In this document: piece by piece, positions 26,167 to 35,761 of the stretch
How positions within the stretch are numbered: position 1 is the stretch's first letter
Layout of the letters: every line of letters begins with the position of its first letter
Source of the DNA: CAXBNB01 sp040222275
GTDB taxonomy: Bacteria > Bacteroidota > Bacteroidia > Cytophagales > Cyclobacteriaceae
Assembly: GCA_040222275.1 (NCBI GenBank)
Contig: JAVKDJ010000015.1
Coordinates: 1 to 64,000, forward strand
Length of the DNA: 64,000 bases
Direction of reading: 5' to 3'
Notes under the pieces: model-generated
What the model was told of the DNA's origin: nothing
The model's database searches: none
The model's input: the letters and a program-made list of their open reading frames with translations, nothing else
Made by a program: the position numbers and the translations under genes

Positions 26167-26229
26167 CTTTTCGGTTTTTAGTTATCAATTTGATCGAACA
26201 GGTTTTACGAGGTTCCGCGTGCTTGGTCT

Positions 26230-26257
26230 ATAAATATTTATTGTATATTTAGGTTTG
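26230..26257. promoter_or_regulatory. Palindrome and -7 box in the SDR/LysR divergent region
   Basis: ATAAATATTTAT at 26230-26241 is a 12-bp palindrome, and TAGGTTTG at 26250-26257 fits the Bacteroidota -7 consensus TAnnTTTG, 21 bases before the LysR start codon. The palindrome would be a candidate site for the regulator acting on both promoters. Confidence 0.4.
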
Positions 26258-26278
26258 TGATATTAAAATACCAATAAC

Positions 26279-27175
26279 ATGTTGAACCTGGAATGGCTCA
26301 GAACTTTTAGGGCAGTTTATAGGACCAAGTCCCTCAGCAGGGCTGCTGAAATGTTGAAAATAAGCCAGCCTACGGTTAGCCAGCAGCTCCTTGCCCTGGA
26401 ATCCCGGATTGGGAACAAGCTATTTGTCCGCAAATCGAAAGGTGTGATGGAAACAGATGCAGGAAGGATGCTCAACACGCTTGTGGCAGGATCTATTGAA
26501 GAATTGGAAAACATAGAGGCCACAGTGATCAGGAAGGATTCGAAAATCAAGAACATCATCACATTCGGTATTTCCGAACATTTGTATAAAACCATCCTTT
26601 GCAACAGGCTGATGCACATGGGAGATTATGTACATGTGAGTTTTGGTACCAAGGCTGATTTGATCAAACAAGTGGAAGAAGGGAACCTGCTGTATGCTGT
26701 CATTCCGGATAAGATCAATACTTTCGACACGATTTGCCATAGCATTAAAATGCAAAAAATATTGCTCGTAGGGACTCCAGATATGGATTTTTCAGAGTTG
26801 AAAAGGTTGTATAAAAAAAGCCCAGTATTGGCCCAGGAGTGGCTTGAAGGAAAAACATGGTATGCCCATGACAACAATTCCAGTTTTATTAAAATATTCT
26901 GGCTCACTGTTTTCGATAAGAAGAGACCGTCCATTATCCCAAACTACATTGTCCCCAACGAATTTGAGGTATTGTTTCAATTGGCAGCAGGGTCTGGTCT
27001 GGCCGTGGCTTTTGATTCCACTGTCGGTCCATTTCTGGACAGCAATCAACTGCAGGTGTGTGAACTCAAGCCTGTTGAATATAGGGAGCTTTCCTTGATC
27101 GCCAACAAAAAGAAGGCAGATCCATTGTTGACAGCCAAAATTGTGGACTTACTGGGCAAGCAACCTGCAAGGTGA
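26279..27175 (+). CDS. LysR-family transcriptional regulator
   Basis: 298 residues. The N-terminal winged helix is clear: LEWLRTFRAVYRTKSLSRAA, then SQPTVSQQLLALESRIG. The C-terminal ~200 residues form the ligand-sensing type-2 periplasmic-binding fold. It probably controls the divergent SDR gene and itself. The ligand is not predictable. Confidence 0.9.
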   Translation: MLNLEWLRTFRAVYRTKSLSRAAEMLKISQPTVSQQLLALESRIGNKLFVRKSKGVMETDAGRMLNTLVAGSIEELENIEATVIRKDSKIKNIITFGISEHLYKTILCNRLMHMGDYVHVSFGTKADLIKQVEEGNLLYAVIPDKINTFDTICHSIKMQKILLVGTPDMDFSELKRLYKKSPVLAQEWLEGKTWYAHDNNSSFIKIFWLTVFDKKRPSIIPNYIVPNEFEVLFQLAAGSGLAVAFDSTVGPFLDSNQLQVCELKPVEYRELSLIANKKKADPLLTAKIVDLLGKQPAR

Positions 27176-27485
27176 TGGTACAGCCTACTAAAACCTCAAG
27201 GAAAGTCAGCACATATATCTTAAAATTCCGGTTAATATTTCTTTAGCAAAATGTTATACTTCTCTATGACCAGTGTCAAAAAGTGTTTGCGGATATAGAT
27301 TTGAGTAGTGAAATGGACGTTACAAAGACATTAAGAATATTAATGTTATTTAAATATTAAAATAATTCCCCTTTCGTGTAAAAAGGCTTAAAAATTAACT
27401 CAATAATATATATATTGCTTTCAATTGATTTCAACCAGTCAATTAATGCGTTTTAATTCGATGTTATTAATTATTGCAACAAGCT
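27176..27485. other. AT-rich upstream region of the SiaC-like gene
   Basis: No gene is seen in these 310 bases. TAGATTTG at 27296-27303 fits the TAnnTTTG -7 form, but it is 183 bases from the next start codon. The A/T-rich run from about 27340 to 27440 is typical of promoter DNA in this phylum. Confidence 0.35.
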
Positions 27486-27917
27486 ATGGATGGATACTTT
27501 ATTCGACCCACCAGGGTCTCCCCTTCGATTTACTTCAACCCCAAAAAAGGGCTTATGGACATGCGAGGCAGGTCATGCCCTGAAAACCCATTAAAATTTT
27601 ACGATCATTTGTTTGATAGCCTGGACAAATTTGTATCTGAAGGATACACTACCCTAAAGACCAACATGGCGTTTGAATACTTCAATACCAGCTCTTCCAA
27701 ATGCTTGTACCTCTACTTGAAGAAACTGAGTGTGATGCACAAAATGGGCAAAAAGGTAGTTGTCAACTGGTTTTATGAAGACGGTGATGAAGATATGTAT
27801 GAGTCCGGCGAAGATTTGAGTAGTTTTTTTCACGTACCTTTCAATTTTGTAAAAGTGGATGAAATCAAGATTTTGGGCAAAGAGCGGGAAGGCCAAAAAT
27901 CCCAATTGGTTGCCTGA
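27486..27917 (+). CDS. SiaC-family (DUF1987) regulatory phosphoprotein
   Basis: 143 residues from the ATG at 27486 (a TTG at 27474 would add four). The RGRSCPENP segment and the FEYFNTSSSKCL segment, containing the phosphorylatable Thr/Ser, are DUF1987 signatures. In Pseudomonas SiaC is switched by the kinase SiaB and phosphatase SiaA and activates a diguanylate cyclase. No siaA or siaB homologue is adjacent, so the partner genes must lie elsewhere if the circuit exists here. Confidence 0.85.
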   Translation: MDGYFIRPTRVSPSIYFNPKKGLMDMRGRSCPENPLKFYDHLFDSLDKFVSEGYTTLKTNMAFEYFNTSSSKCLYLYLKKLSVMHKMGKKVVVNWFYEDGDEDMYESGEDLSSFFHVPFNFVKVDEIKILGKEREGQKSQLVA

Positions 27918-27993
27918 TCATCGTTATTCACCACTAATAGTATTAATCCTGTTATTAGACTACCAATGTTCTTTAGGATCTAAAGAGAATCAA

Positions 27994-28001
27994 TATATTT
28001 G
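27994..28001 (+). promoter_or_regulatory. -7 promoter box before the LolD-like gene
   Basis: TATATTTG matches TAnnTTTG and ends 14 bases before the ATG at 28016, a normal distance in this phylum. The -33 element is not clear. Confidence 0.4.
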
Positions 28002-28015
28002 CTGCTTTGTTTTCA

Positions 28016-28669
28016 ATGATCCTACAAGCAACAGATATAAAGAAAAAATATGGCGACCTTCAGGTGCTGAAGGGCATCAATGTATCCATTGACAAAAGTG
28101 AAATCGTATCGATAGTTGGATCATCCGGTGCTGGAAAGAGTACCTTGTTGCATATCCTGGGTACGCTGGACCAGCCAGATTCCGGGTCGCTTGCCATCAA
28201 CAACAAATCCATCCACCAACTACCCCAAAAACACCTCGCTTCATTTCGAAACAAGGAAATCGGATTTGTATTTCAGTTTCACAACCTGCTGCCAGAGTTT
28301 ACCACCTTCGAAAATATTTGTATGCCTGCCTTCATTCGCGGGGAGAACAATGGTGAGCTGAAAGACAGGGCTGGTCAATTGATGGAATTGTTGAAAATTG
28401 ATGCGAGAAAAAACCACAAACCCTCACAGCTTTCAGGAGGAGAGCAGCAAAGAGCTGCCGTAGCGCGAGCCCTTATCAACGGACCTTCCATAGTTTTTGC
28501 GGACGAACCCAGCGGTAACCTCGACTCTGTCAATGCCAAAGAATTGCACAAGCTTTTCTTTCATTTGAGGGAAACCCTCGGTCAAACTTTCGTGATAGTA
28601 ACCCACAATGAAGAGCTGGCCGATATGGCAGACAGGAAAGTGGAGATTAAAGACGGGATGATTGTTTGA
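28016..28669 (+). CDS. lolD: LolD-like ABC transporter ATP-binding protein
   Basis: 217 residues from the ATG at 28016 (a TTG three codons earlier is also open). Walker A GSSGAGKS, signature LSGGEQQR, Walker B IVFADEP and the switch His (VTHNEE) are all intact. It resembles LolD/MacB-type ATPases that drive lipoprotein release or substrate extrusion with FtsX-fold permeases. No permease is adjacent; the ATPase-free permease at 42330 and lipoprotein-release permeases elsewhere are possible partners. Confidence 0.85.
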   Translation: MILQATDIKKKYGDLQVLKGINVSIDKSEIVSIVGSSGAGKSTLLHILGTLDQPDSGSLAINNKSIHQLPQKHLASFRNKEIGFVFQFHNLLPEFTTFENICMPAFIRGENNGELKDRAGQLMELLKIDARKNHKPSQLSGGEQQRAAVARALINGPSIVFADEPSGNLDSVNAKELHKLFFHLRETLGQTFVIVTHNEELADMADRKVEIKDGMIV

Positions 28670-28704
28670 GGATAAATTATTGATCGGCAAACGATATCCC
28701 TGCT

Positions 28705-29556
28705 ATGTCCAAAGGTGTTAAGTTTATGTTGCTTTCTGCTTTTATATTCACCTTGATGAAGGTTTGTATAAAACTTATTCCCCATATACCTCCTATCGAA
28801 ATCATTTTGTTTAGGTCTATTATTTCCCTTGTTTTGAGTGGGGGTATATTGATGTCCAAGAATGTTTCAGTTTGGGGAAACAATAAAAAAATCCTTATCC
28901 TGAGAGGAGTGGCAGGAGCTATCGCCTTGTCTTCTTTTTTTATGCTACTACAGCAAATTCCCTTGGCAGCAGCCTCTACGCTCCATTATTTGGCCCCTGT
29001 GTTTTCCACTATACTGGGTATTTTTATTTTGAAAGAACAGGTACGTTGGTACCAATTCTTGTTTTTTGGTATATCCTTTCTAGGTATCGTTGTTATCCAG
29101 GGGTTTGATCCGAGGGTTTCCTTTGGGCAAATGCTTCTTGGAGTGGGTTCAGCTTTTTTTACAGGCCTGGCCTACAATTTCGTAAGGAAACTCAAATCGT
29201 CTGAGCACCCCCTTGTTATCATATTTTATTTCCCGCTGGTTACCCTTCCTTTGGCCATCATCTATTCATTTTTCGATTGGGTGACACCCCAGGGCACAGA
29301 CTGGTGGGTGCTACTGGCTATTGGCCTCTGCACACAGGTAGCCCAATATTTTATGACCAAATCGTATCAGTCGGAGGAGATTGCCAAAGTGTCCATTGTC
29401 AATTATACCGGGATCATCTACGCTATTGGTTTTGGCTTTTTTATTTTTGGCGAACAATACAACGTGCTTACATATGTAGGTATGGTTCTGGTATTGTCTG
29501 GTGTTATTTTAAATTTGGGACTGAAAAAAAGCAATTTTCTTAACCGAAAAACTTAA
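28705..29556 (+). CDS. EamA-family drug/metabolite transporter
   Basis: 283 residues with ten predicted membrane segments in two similar EamA halves; segments such as FRSIISL in the first half and YFMTKSYQSEEIAKVS in the second are typical. Such carriers export amino acids or other metabolites, or take up nucleotide-sugar-like compounds. It lies 35 bases after lolD and 8 bases before the YebC gene on the same strand, so it may share a transcript, without an evident functional link. Confidence 0.85.
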   Translation: MSKGVKFMLLSAFIFTLMKVCIKLIPHIPPIEIILFRSIISLVLSGGILMSKNVSVWGNNKKILILRGVAGAIALSSFFMLLQQIPLAAASTLHYLAPVFSTILGIFILKEQVRWYQFLFFGISFLGIVVIQGFDPRVSFGQMLLGVGSAFFTGLAYNFVRKLKSSEHPLVIIFYFPLVTLPLAIIYSFFDWVTPQGTDWWVLLAIGLCTQVAQYFMTKSYQSEEIAKVSIVNYTGIIYAIGFGFFIFGEQYNVLTYVGMVLVLSGVILNLGLKKSNFLNRKT

Positions 29557-29564
29557 TCATATTT

Positions 29565-30308
29565 ATGTCAGGACATAGTAAGTGGTCAACCATAAAAAGG
29601 AAGAAGGGAGCCCTGGATGCCAAAAGGGGAAAAATCTTTGGGAAGTTAAGTAAGGAGATTTCTATTGCGGCAAAAGAAGGGGGAGGGGACCCGGACATGA
29701 ATCCACGGCTCAGGTTGGCGATACAAAACGCCAAGGGTGCCAACATGCCCAAAGACAATATAGATCGGGCTGTTAAAAAAGGGAGCGGCGATGATGCCCA
29801 GAGTTATTTTGAATTAACCTTCGAAGGTTACGCGCCCAATGGGGTAGCAGTTTTTGTAGAATGCCTCACAGACAACCAAAACAGGACGGTTCAATCCGTT
29901 CGCGCAGCTTATAATAAGTATGGCGGGAGCCTGGGCACCAATGGTTCGCTTGAATTTATTTTTGAAAGAAAAGGAGTGTTTTCTCTGGAAATGCCTGAAG
30001 GTATGGATCAGGATGATTTTGAGCTTGAATTGATCGACGGGGGAGCCGGGGAAGTGGAATTTTCCGAAGGCTATGTCAACATCAGTTGTGCCATGGAGGA
30101 TTTCGGAAACCTCAATAAAAAACTGGAAGAGCTAAACGTCCATGTAGAGAATGCCGAACTCCAAAGGATACCCAATACACAGGTAGCACTCGACGATGAA
30201 GCGTTTTTAAAAGTAATGAAAATGATTGATGCCCTCGAAGATGACGATGACGTACAGAGGGTGTATCACAACATGGACATTACATCAGATCAGGTGGATT
30301 TGATGTAG
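29565..30308 (+). CDS. yebC: YebC/PmpR (TACO1) family protein
   Basis: 247 residues beginning SGHSKWSTIKRKKGALDAKRGK, shortened here to its hallmark SGHSKWSTIKRKKG; AKGANMPKDNIDRA and YEGYAPNG-like FEGYAPNG segments follow. Members act as transcription factors or, as shown for some, help ribosomes through difficult polyproline stretches. Length and motifs are normal. Confidence 0.95.
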   Translation: MSGHSKWSTIKRKKGALDAKRGKIFGKLSKEISIAAKEGGGDPDMNPRLRLAIQNAKGANMPKDNIDRAVKKGSGDDAQSYFELTFEGYAPNGVAVFVECLTDNQNRTVQSVRAAYNKYGGSLGTNGSLEFIFERKGVFSLEMPEGMDQDDFELELIDGGAGEVEFSEGYVNISCAMEDFGNLNKKLEELNVHVENAELQRIPNTQVALDDEAFLKVMKMIDALEDDDDVQRVYHNMDITSDQVDLM

Positions 30309-30366
30309 CGGCGATATTTCAAAATTGTAATGATGGATGATTTCTGTGGGTTAGCCAAAAAAGAAA

Positions 30367-31704
30367 TCAATTGCTTTTAAGGTTAATCCCCAGTTCACTA
30401 TCACCATTGTAAATAATTTTCATTTGAGCGGCAGACTGGCTTTGCCCGGAATGCTCCACCTGCAGGGCAATTGACTCACTGGCGTTCACCAACCGGAGGT
30501 TGTAATTTGTGGTCAGTTTGAATTGAGCACTTCCAGGACCACTGATAGATATTTCATTGATAAAGCTACCGGTATTGCCCCCTGTATTTTTAATCTTGAA
30601 GTTTGTCGTGCTACCGGCTTTCATCAATACTTCTTTAGGGGCCTCAAGCTTCGATGCTACCAATGTAATGCCATCCGGAGCATCTTCGCCATACACTTCC
30701 ATGTTGAGCTGACGCCCTCCACCTCTGTTGGGAGAACCCCCGGCTATATAGACTCCCTTCCCTGATAATATGGCCTGTGTGCCATGCCTGGTGTAGTTCA
30801 TGTCTGGTTTTTGAGTCCATGCTTTGGTCTTGGGATTATAGGCTTCTACAATTTTGTATGCAGGACCCTTTTCCTCTCCTTCACCTCCCATTACCATTAG
30901 CTCGTTGTTGAATACCGCTATGCCGGGAGCAGCCCTGGGTGTTGGGAGGTTTGTGTCAAGCGTTGACCAGCTATTGGTCTTGAAGTTGAATACATCCACT
31001 ATGGCCGGCAATGGACTGAACACCCCACCTTCACCACCGGATTTTCTTCCACCCGCAGCAAATAATTTATCATTCATAATAGCTGCATAAAAATGATCTC
31101 TCTGTTGCGAGGCACTCTCAAGTCTTTTCCAGGTGTTTTTTTGTGGATCATATTCATCAAACCAATCGACGTATCCTCCATCATGCCCAATGGTGTTTCC
31201 TCCTACCACATAGAATTTGTCTTCGTAAACCACCAGGCCTGCACCACCGCGTCTTCTGTCTTCAGGAATTTCAGGACCTTTGATCCATTTATCGGAAGGC
31301 GGGTGATAGAGCCAAATGTTTTCCTCCGGGATTTCCCTGGGAAAATTATTGGTTTTAAAAGCGCCAATCACCCAAACAAACCCCTGATGCGTGGTGGCCT
31401 GGAAGTGGTTGAATTCTTTTGGGGCCATACTGCCGGTACTCCATGTGTCTGTCTTGTAATCATAAATATCCAGGCGCTGGGCCGATTCCCGCCCACCAAA
31501 CATGATGAACTTATCGCCCGCCTGCACAAATGAACATTCATGGCGGGCAGTATAGTTTTCGTTTTCGTTTTTGTCAATCCAACTGGCACCAGATGTGTAT
31601 TGGCTTTTATCGGACTGGGCATTAGCTTGGTGAAAAGCAGTCATTGTAGTTGCAATACATAAACAGGTAATCAATATGGAATTGATGTGTTTCGAATTTT
31701 TCAT
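30367..31704 (-). CDS. Secreted Kelch-repeat protein
   Basis: 445 residues. A signal peptide (about 1-29, ending QANAQ) precedes about six Kelch motifs (FIMFGGRES, WVIGAF, FYVVGGNT, LFAAGGRK, LMVMGGEG, VYIAGGSP), which should close a beta-propeller. The last ~95 residues form a beta-sandwich resembling ASH-type or Ig-like domains. There is no enzyme motif and no type IX sorting tail. It stands alone; a role in surface binding is a guess. Confidence 0.8.
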   Translation of the reverse strand: MKNSKHINSILITCLCIATTMTAFHQANAQSDKSQYTSGASWIDKNENENYTARHECSFVQAGDKFIMFGGRESAQRLDIYDYKTDTWSTGSMAPKEFNHFQATTHQGFVWVIGAFKTNNFPREIPEENIWLYHPPSDKWIKGPEIPEDRRRGGAGLVVYEDKFYVVGGNTIGHDGGYVDWFDEYDPQKNTWKRLESASQQRDHFYAAIMNDKLFAAGGRKSGGEGGVFSPLPAIVDVFNFKTNSWSTLDTNLPTPRAAPGIAVFNNELMVMGGEGEEKGPAYKIVEAYNPKTKAWTQKPDMNYTRHGTQAILSGKGVYIAGGSPNRGGGRQLNMEVYGEDAPDGITLVASKLEAPKEVLMKAGSTTNFKIKNTGGNTGSFINEISISGPGSAQFKLTTNYNLRLVNASESIALQVEHSGQSQSAAQMKIIYNGDSELGINLKSN

Positions 31705-31997
31705 AGGTGCTTAATGAAGAAATTTTGAAGTATTCGCTTGATGGCAAATGATTGTAAAAAAAATCGGGATTGCAATAACTGTCCTTCCATTGACTTCCAA
31801 CCGCAGTTTGCGCCAGCAAAAGTTAAATTTAATAGAGCAAAAAGTGAATGCAAAAACTTTGTTCATGATAGCAATTGGATTAACCAATGTAGCAAGTACG
31901 AAAGATCAATCCATGATGAACTATAATTGCTTAAATATTTGTGGATCGTGCGTCAATTATTCAGCCTCTTGGTTATTTTTAGGGAGGGATAAACTCA

Positions 31998-33476
31998 TTG
32001 CTATTGAAACTACTTACTGATATTTACTCGGGTTCTTTATCGCTTCTGACGGATTTATACCAGCTTACCATGTCCTATGGATATTGGAAATCGGGCAAGG
32101 CGAACCAGGAGGCTGTCTTCAATCTTTTTTTTAGGGAAAACCCTTTCAAAGGGGGATACACGGTGGCTTGTGGCCTGGAATATGTCATAGACTATATCGA
32201 AAATTTCAAGTTTACAGACAAAGACCTCCGGTATTTGGGTGAGATGAAAGGCAATGACGGGGAGCCTCTGTTTGCCCCGGAATATATTTCCTTCCTGGGA
32301 TCAATGGTGTTTAGCTGTGATATAGAGGCTGTACCAGAAGGCACACCGGTATTTCCCCATGAGCCGTTGATAAGGGTAAAGGGTCCTATTTATCAATGCC
32401 AGTTGTTGGAAACCCCACTGCTTAATATTATCAATTTCCAGTCACTCATTGCTACCAAAGCTTCAAGGATAAAATCGGCCGCTAAAGACGATCTGGTGCT
32501 GGAGTTTGGCCTTCGGAGAGCCCAGGGAATAGATGGGGCTTTGGCTGCTAGCCGTTCTGCTTTTATTGGGGGTTGCGATTCTACTTCCAATGTATTGGCT
32601 GGGAAATTGTTTGATATACCGGTGAGCGGCACCCACGCCCATAGTTGGGTCATGTCTTTCGATAGTGAAAAAGAAGCCTTTGAAACTTACGCTGACGCAA
32701 TGCCTAACAATGTGGTTTTTTTGGTGGATACCTACGATACCATCGAGGGTATAAAAACGGCCATTGAGGTGGGTAGGGCGATTGCCGCAAAGGGTAAAAA
32801 CTTTTATGGCATTCGGCTGGACTCAGGTGACCTGGCTTATTTTAGTTCCATTGGGAGGAAAATGTTGGACGAGGCGGGTTTTACGGAAACGAAAATTGTG
32901 GCGAGCAACGATCTGGACGAACACTTGATTACCAGTTTGAAAAACCAGGATGCGAAAATCGATGTTTGGGGGGTGGGCACCAAACTGGTGACAGCATACG
33001 ATCAACCTGCCCTAGGAGCAGTGTATAAACTTTCTGCCATAAAAAACAACGCTGGCAGTTGGGTGCATAAATTGAAGCTTTCTGAGCAGGCGTTTAAAAT
33101 AAACAACCCCGGTGTTCAGCAGGTAAAAAGGTTTTCCAGAAATGGCAAGCATATTGGGGATATGATTTACGATGTAGAGTTGGAAGATCAAAAAGTATAT
33201 CAAATGATAGACCCCACCGACCAGACCAGAAGAAAATCTTTCGATCTCGAAAAAGAGCAGGCCCGGGATTTGCTGGTTCCTGTATTTCGTAATGGAAAAA
33301 AAGAGTATGACAGTCCGGACATACATACTATAAAGGAGTATTGTGCCGGCCAGATGGGCCGCATGGACGGAAGTGTGAAGAGGTTCGAATACCCCCACAA
33401 GTATCCGGTAGGCCTGGAGCAAGGATTGTTCGAACTGAAAAACGAATTGATATTGAAACTGAGAAACCTTAGCTAA
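31998..33476 (+). CDS. pncB: Nicotinate phosphoribosyltransferase
   Basis: 492 residues. The start of the family domain, LLTDLYQLTM, and the later SGTHAHSWVMSF and RLDSGDL motifs define nicotinate phosphoribosyltransferase, which makes nicotinate mononucleotide from nicotinate. No ATG lies near the family N-terminus. The TTG at 31998 follows an AGGGAGGG sequence at 31981-31988, a rare strong Shine-Dalgarno in this genome, and is chosen; a TTG at 32004 is an alternative. It forms a salvage operon with pncA, 5 bases downstream. The 293 bases before it hold no convincing gene. Confidence 0.93.
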   Translation: MLLKLLTDIYSGSLSLLTDLYQLTMSYGYWKSGKANQEAVFNLFFRENPFKGGYTVACGLEYVIDYIENFKFTDKDLRYLGEMKGNDGEPLFAPEYISFLGSMVFSCDIEAVPEGTPVFPHEPLIRVKGPIYQCQLLETPLLNIINFQSLIATKASRIKSAAKDDLVLEFGLRRAQGIDGALAASRSAFIGGCDSTSNVLAGKLFDIPVSGTHAHSWVMSFDSEKEAFETYADAMPNNVVFLVDTYDTIEGIKTAIEVGRAIAAKGKNFYGIRLDSGDLAYFSSIGRKMLDEAGFTETKIVASNDLDEHLITSLKNQDAKIDVWGVGTKLVTAYDQPALGAVYKLSAIKNNAGSWVHKLKLSEQAFKINNPGVQQVKRFSRNGKHIGDMIYDVELEDQKVYQMIDPTDQTRRKSFDLEKEQARDLLVPVFRNGKKEYDSPDIHTIKEYCAGQMGRMDGSVKRFEYPHKYPVGLEQGLFELKNELILKLRNLS

Positions 33477-33481
33477 CAGCC

Positions 33482-34078
33482 ATGAATTGTTTACTAATAG
33501 TAGATGTCCAAAATGATTTTTTGCCGGGGGGTGCCCTTGCTGTTCCCCATGGAGATGAAATCATTCCATTTGTGAACAAACTACAGCATGAGTTTGACCT
33601 GGTTGTGGCCACACAAGACTGGCATCCACAGGATCATGGAAGTTTTGCCGCAAATCATTCCGGGCGAAAACCTGGTGAAGTGATAGACTTGAATGGCTTG
33701 GACCAAATTCTTTGGCCGGTGCATTGTGTGCAGGGGGCTTTTGGGGCAGAGTTCTCGAAAGAGCTGGATGATGCTAAAATAGATAAGGTATTTGTGAAAG
33801 GGACTGATAAGGCCATTGACAGCTACAGCGGTTTTTTTGACAATGGTAGATTGAAGTCCACAGGACTGGATGCTTATCTGAAATCGAAGGGGGTGGAAAA
33901 GCTCACAGTTGTTGGTTTGGCAGCTGACTACTGTGTGAAATATACGGCACTGGACGCTATCGGTTTGGGGTATCAGGTGGAAGTGCCCAGGGACGGTACG
34001 CGGGCAGTAAACCTCATGCCAAATGATTTAGACAAGGCCATAGCAGAAATGGAGCAGGCAGGTATAGTTGTGAAATAA
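33482..34078 (+). CDS. pncA: Nicotinamidase
   Basis: 198 residues. The isochorismatase-fold catalytic triad is visible as Asp8, Lys106 and Cys151 (ADYCV), with metal ligands Asp46 and His48 (DWHP). It converts nicotinamide to nicotinate, the substrate of PncB directly upstream. The pair completes NAD salvage and also supplies the precursor of deamido-NAD used by LarB. Confidence 0.94.
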   Translation: MNCLLIVDVQNDFLPGGALAVPHGDEIIPFVNKLQHEFDLVVATQDWHPQDHGSFAANHSGRKPGEVIDLNGLDQILWPVHCVQGAFGAEFSKELDDAKIDKVFVKGTDKAIDSYSGFFDNGRLKSTGLDAYLKSKGVEKLTVVGLAADYCVKYTALDAIGLGYQVEVPRDGTRAVNLMPNDLDKAIAEMEQAGIVVK

Positions 34079-34108
34079 AAAAAGGCCACCTTATGGCAGC
34101 CTTTTTTT
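34077..34108. terminator. Convergent terminator between pncA and gapA
   Basis: AAAAAAAGGC pairs with GCCTTTTTTT across a 12-base interior. The A and T tracts allow use in both directions; it overlaps the pncA stop region and ends 22 bases from the gapA stop. Confidence 0.85.
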
Positions 34109-34129
34109 ATCAAAAAAATTCTTTGGGAA

Positions 34130-35131
34130 TTATGCCTTAGAGTCGATAAACTCAACAAGCTCTACAACTTTCGTTGAATATCCCCATTCGTTATCATACC
34201 AGGATACCACCTTCACGAATGTATCGCTCAGTTGGATGCCAGCTCCTGCATCGAATATAGACGTCCTTCCGTCACCTACAAAATCGTTGGATACCACAGC
34301 ATCTTCGGTATATCCAAGGATTCCTTTCAATTCACCTTCAGAAGCCTCTTTCATGGCAGCTTTGATTTCCTCATAGCTTGCAGGCTTTTCGAGGTTCACT
34401 GTAAGATCCACTACAGAAACATCAGGGGTTGGTACACGAAACGCCATGCCTGTAAGCTTGCCGTTCAGTTCAGGAATAACTTTTCCAACAGCTTTGGCTG
34501 CTCCGGTAGAAGATGGGATGATGTTCTGGTATGCACCGCGTCCACCTCTCCAGTCTTTCATAGATGGGCCATCTACAGTTTTCTGTGTAGCAGTTGCTGC
34601 ATGTACAGTGGTCATCAGGCCTTCTTTGATACCAAATTTGTCGTTCAATACCTTGGCAATAGGAGCCAGGCAGTTGGTAGTACAAGAAGCATTCGACACG
34701 AATTGCATGTCGGGAGTGTATTTGTCATGGTTTACCCCAATCACGAACATAGGCGTGTCGTCTTTTGAAGGAGCAGACATGATTACCTTTTTAGCACCAG
34801 CTTCGATGTGGCCTTTGGCGGCATCCTTTGTCAGGAACAAACCTGTAGATTCTACTACATAGTCAGCACCTACTTCGTCCCACTTCAAATCCGCTGGGTT
34901 CCTTTCGGCAGTTACCCTGATTTCATTTCCATTTACGACCAATTTGCCGTCTTTTACTTCAACTGTGCCCTTGAAATTTCCATGTGTAGAATCATACTTG
35001 AGCATATATGCCATGTATTCTACATCAACAAGGTCATTTATACCTACGACCTGGATGTTAGATCTCTCTGCTGCAACCCGGAAGACCAATCTTCCGATCC
35101 GTCCGAAACCATTAATTCCAACTCTAATCAT
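34130..35131 (-). CDS. gapA: Glyceraldehyde-3-phosphate dehydrogenase
   Basis: 333 residues from the ATG at 35131 (MIRVGINGFGRIGR); the frame is open to 35170 but the extra 13 residues are not family-like. The catalytic Cys150 is in SNASCTTNC. Asp33 or its neighbour (GINDL) ends beta2, as in NAD-dependent glycolytic enzymes. Normal length, cytoplasmic. Confidence 0.97.
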   Translation of the reverse strand: MIRVGINGFGRIGRLVFRVAAERSNIQVVGINDLVDVEYMAYMLKYDSTHGNFKGTVEVKDGKLVVNGNEIRVTAERNPADLKWDEVGADYVVESTGLFLTKDAAKGHIEAGAKKVIMSAPSKDDTPMFVIGVNHDKYTPDMQFVSNASCTTNCLAPIAKVLNDKFGIKEGLMTTVHAATATQKTVDGPSMKDWRGGRGAYQNIIPSSTGAAKAVGKVIPELNGKLTGMAFRVPTPDVSVVDLTVNLEKPASYEEIKAAMKEASEGELKGILGYTEDAVVSNDFVGDGRTSIFDAGAGIQLSDTFVKVVSWYDNEWGYSTKVVELVEFIDSKA

Positions 35132-35761
35132 TTCTCTTTGTTTTAAATTAATTTCAAATATTTTGTGCAAAAGTAATATTCTGCATTGCTATTCCAAACA
35201 AAAATCACTAATCAATGGTTTCAGCCGAATCCGGTAATTTTCGGGAGGTTCTAATCTTAATTTAATGATCAATAAAATAAAGTTATTTATTTGAATAAAT
35301 AATTTGTTAAAGAAAATTATTCTACTAATTTAGCCTCTGTAACGACCTAAGGGAGTTGATTATCAGTTAAAGTGGATGTTATTTGGATATTCCGTTTAGG
35401 TCTTTTCAACCAGCAGGAACAGGTTATTGATGCACAGGTTAATATATCAAGACTAGTTTGTTTCAATCTAGTCTTGGTTCCTGCCTTGGAGTTATACCAC
35501 GCAATTTTCTTCTAGTCAAATTCCTACATTTTTTTTACCCAACCCGGTATGATTCAGTCATGTTCGAAAACAATATACATGCCTGTGGTTCGTATTAATT
35601 CTGGGTCGCAATAGATGTTGTGTTCAAATGACATGCATTTTCGACCAAAAAGGACTAATTTAGTAGCAGCCGATTTTCTTAAATCACAGAATTATTGAAG
35701 GTTAGGTGGTTACAATTCAACAGATTGTAGTATTAAAACAAAAGCTACGGCTTTTTGATAA
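35132..35761. other. 630-bp intergenic region with nested hairpins
   Basis: No ORF is supported. The gapA promoter lies at the left on the minus strand and the sigma-factor promoter at the right. The centre holds nested inverted repeats: GCAGGAAC (35413-35420) with GTTCCTGC (35477-35484), enclosing CAAGACTAG (35448-35456) with CTAGTCTTG (35468-35476), the arms abutting exactly. This could be a small RNA, a 5' UTR structure or a palindromic repeat. Confidence 0.45.

Noticed and set aside
28016..30308. A functional lolD-EamA-yebC unit
   Set aside because: Close spacing suggests a shared transcript, but the three functions have no evident connection.
31738..32020. Overlapping short plus-strand ORFs before pncB
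   Set aside because: Low-complexity translations in an AT-rich promoter region; no start context or family resemblance.
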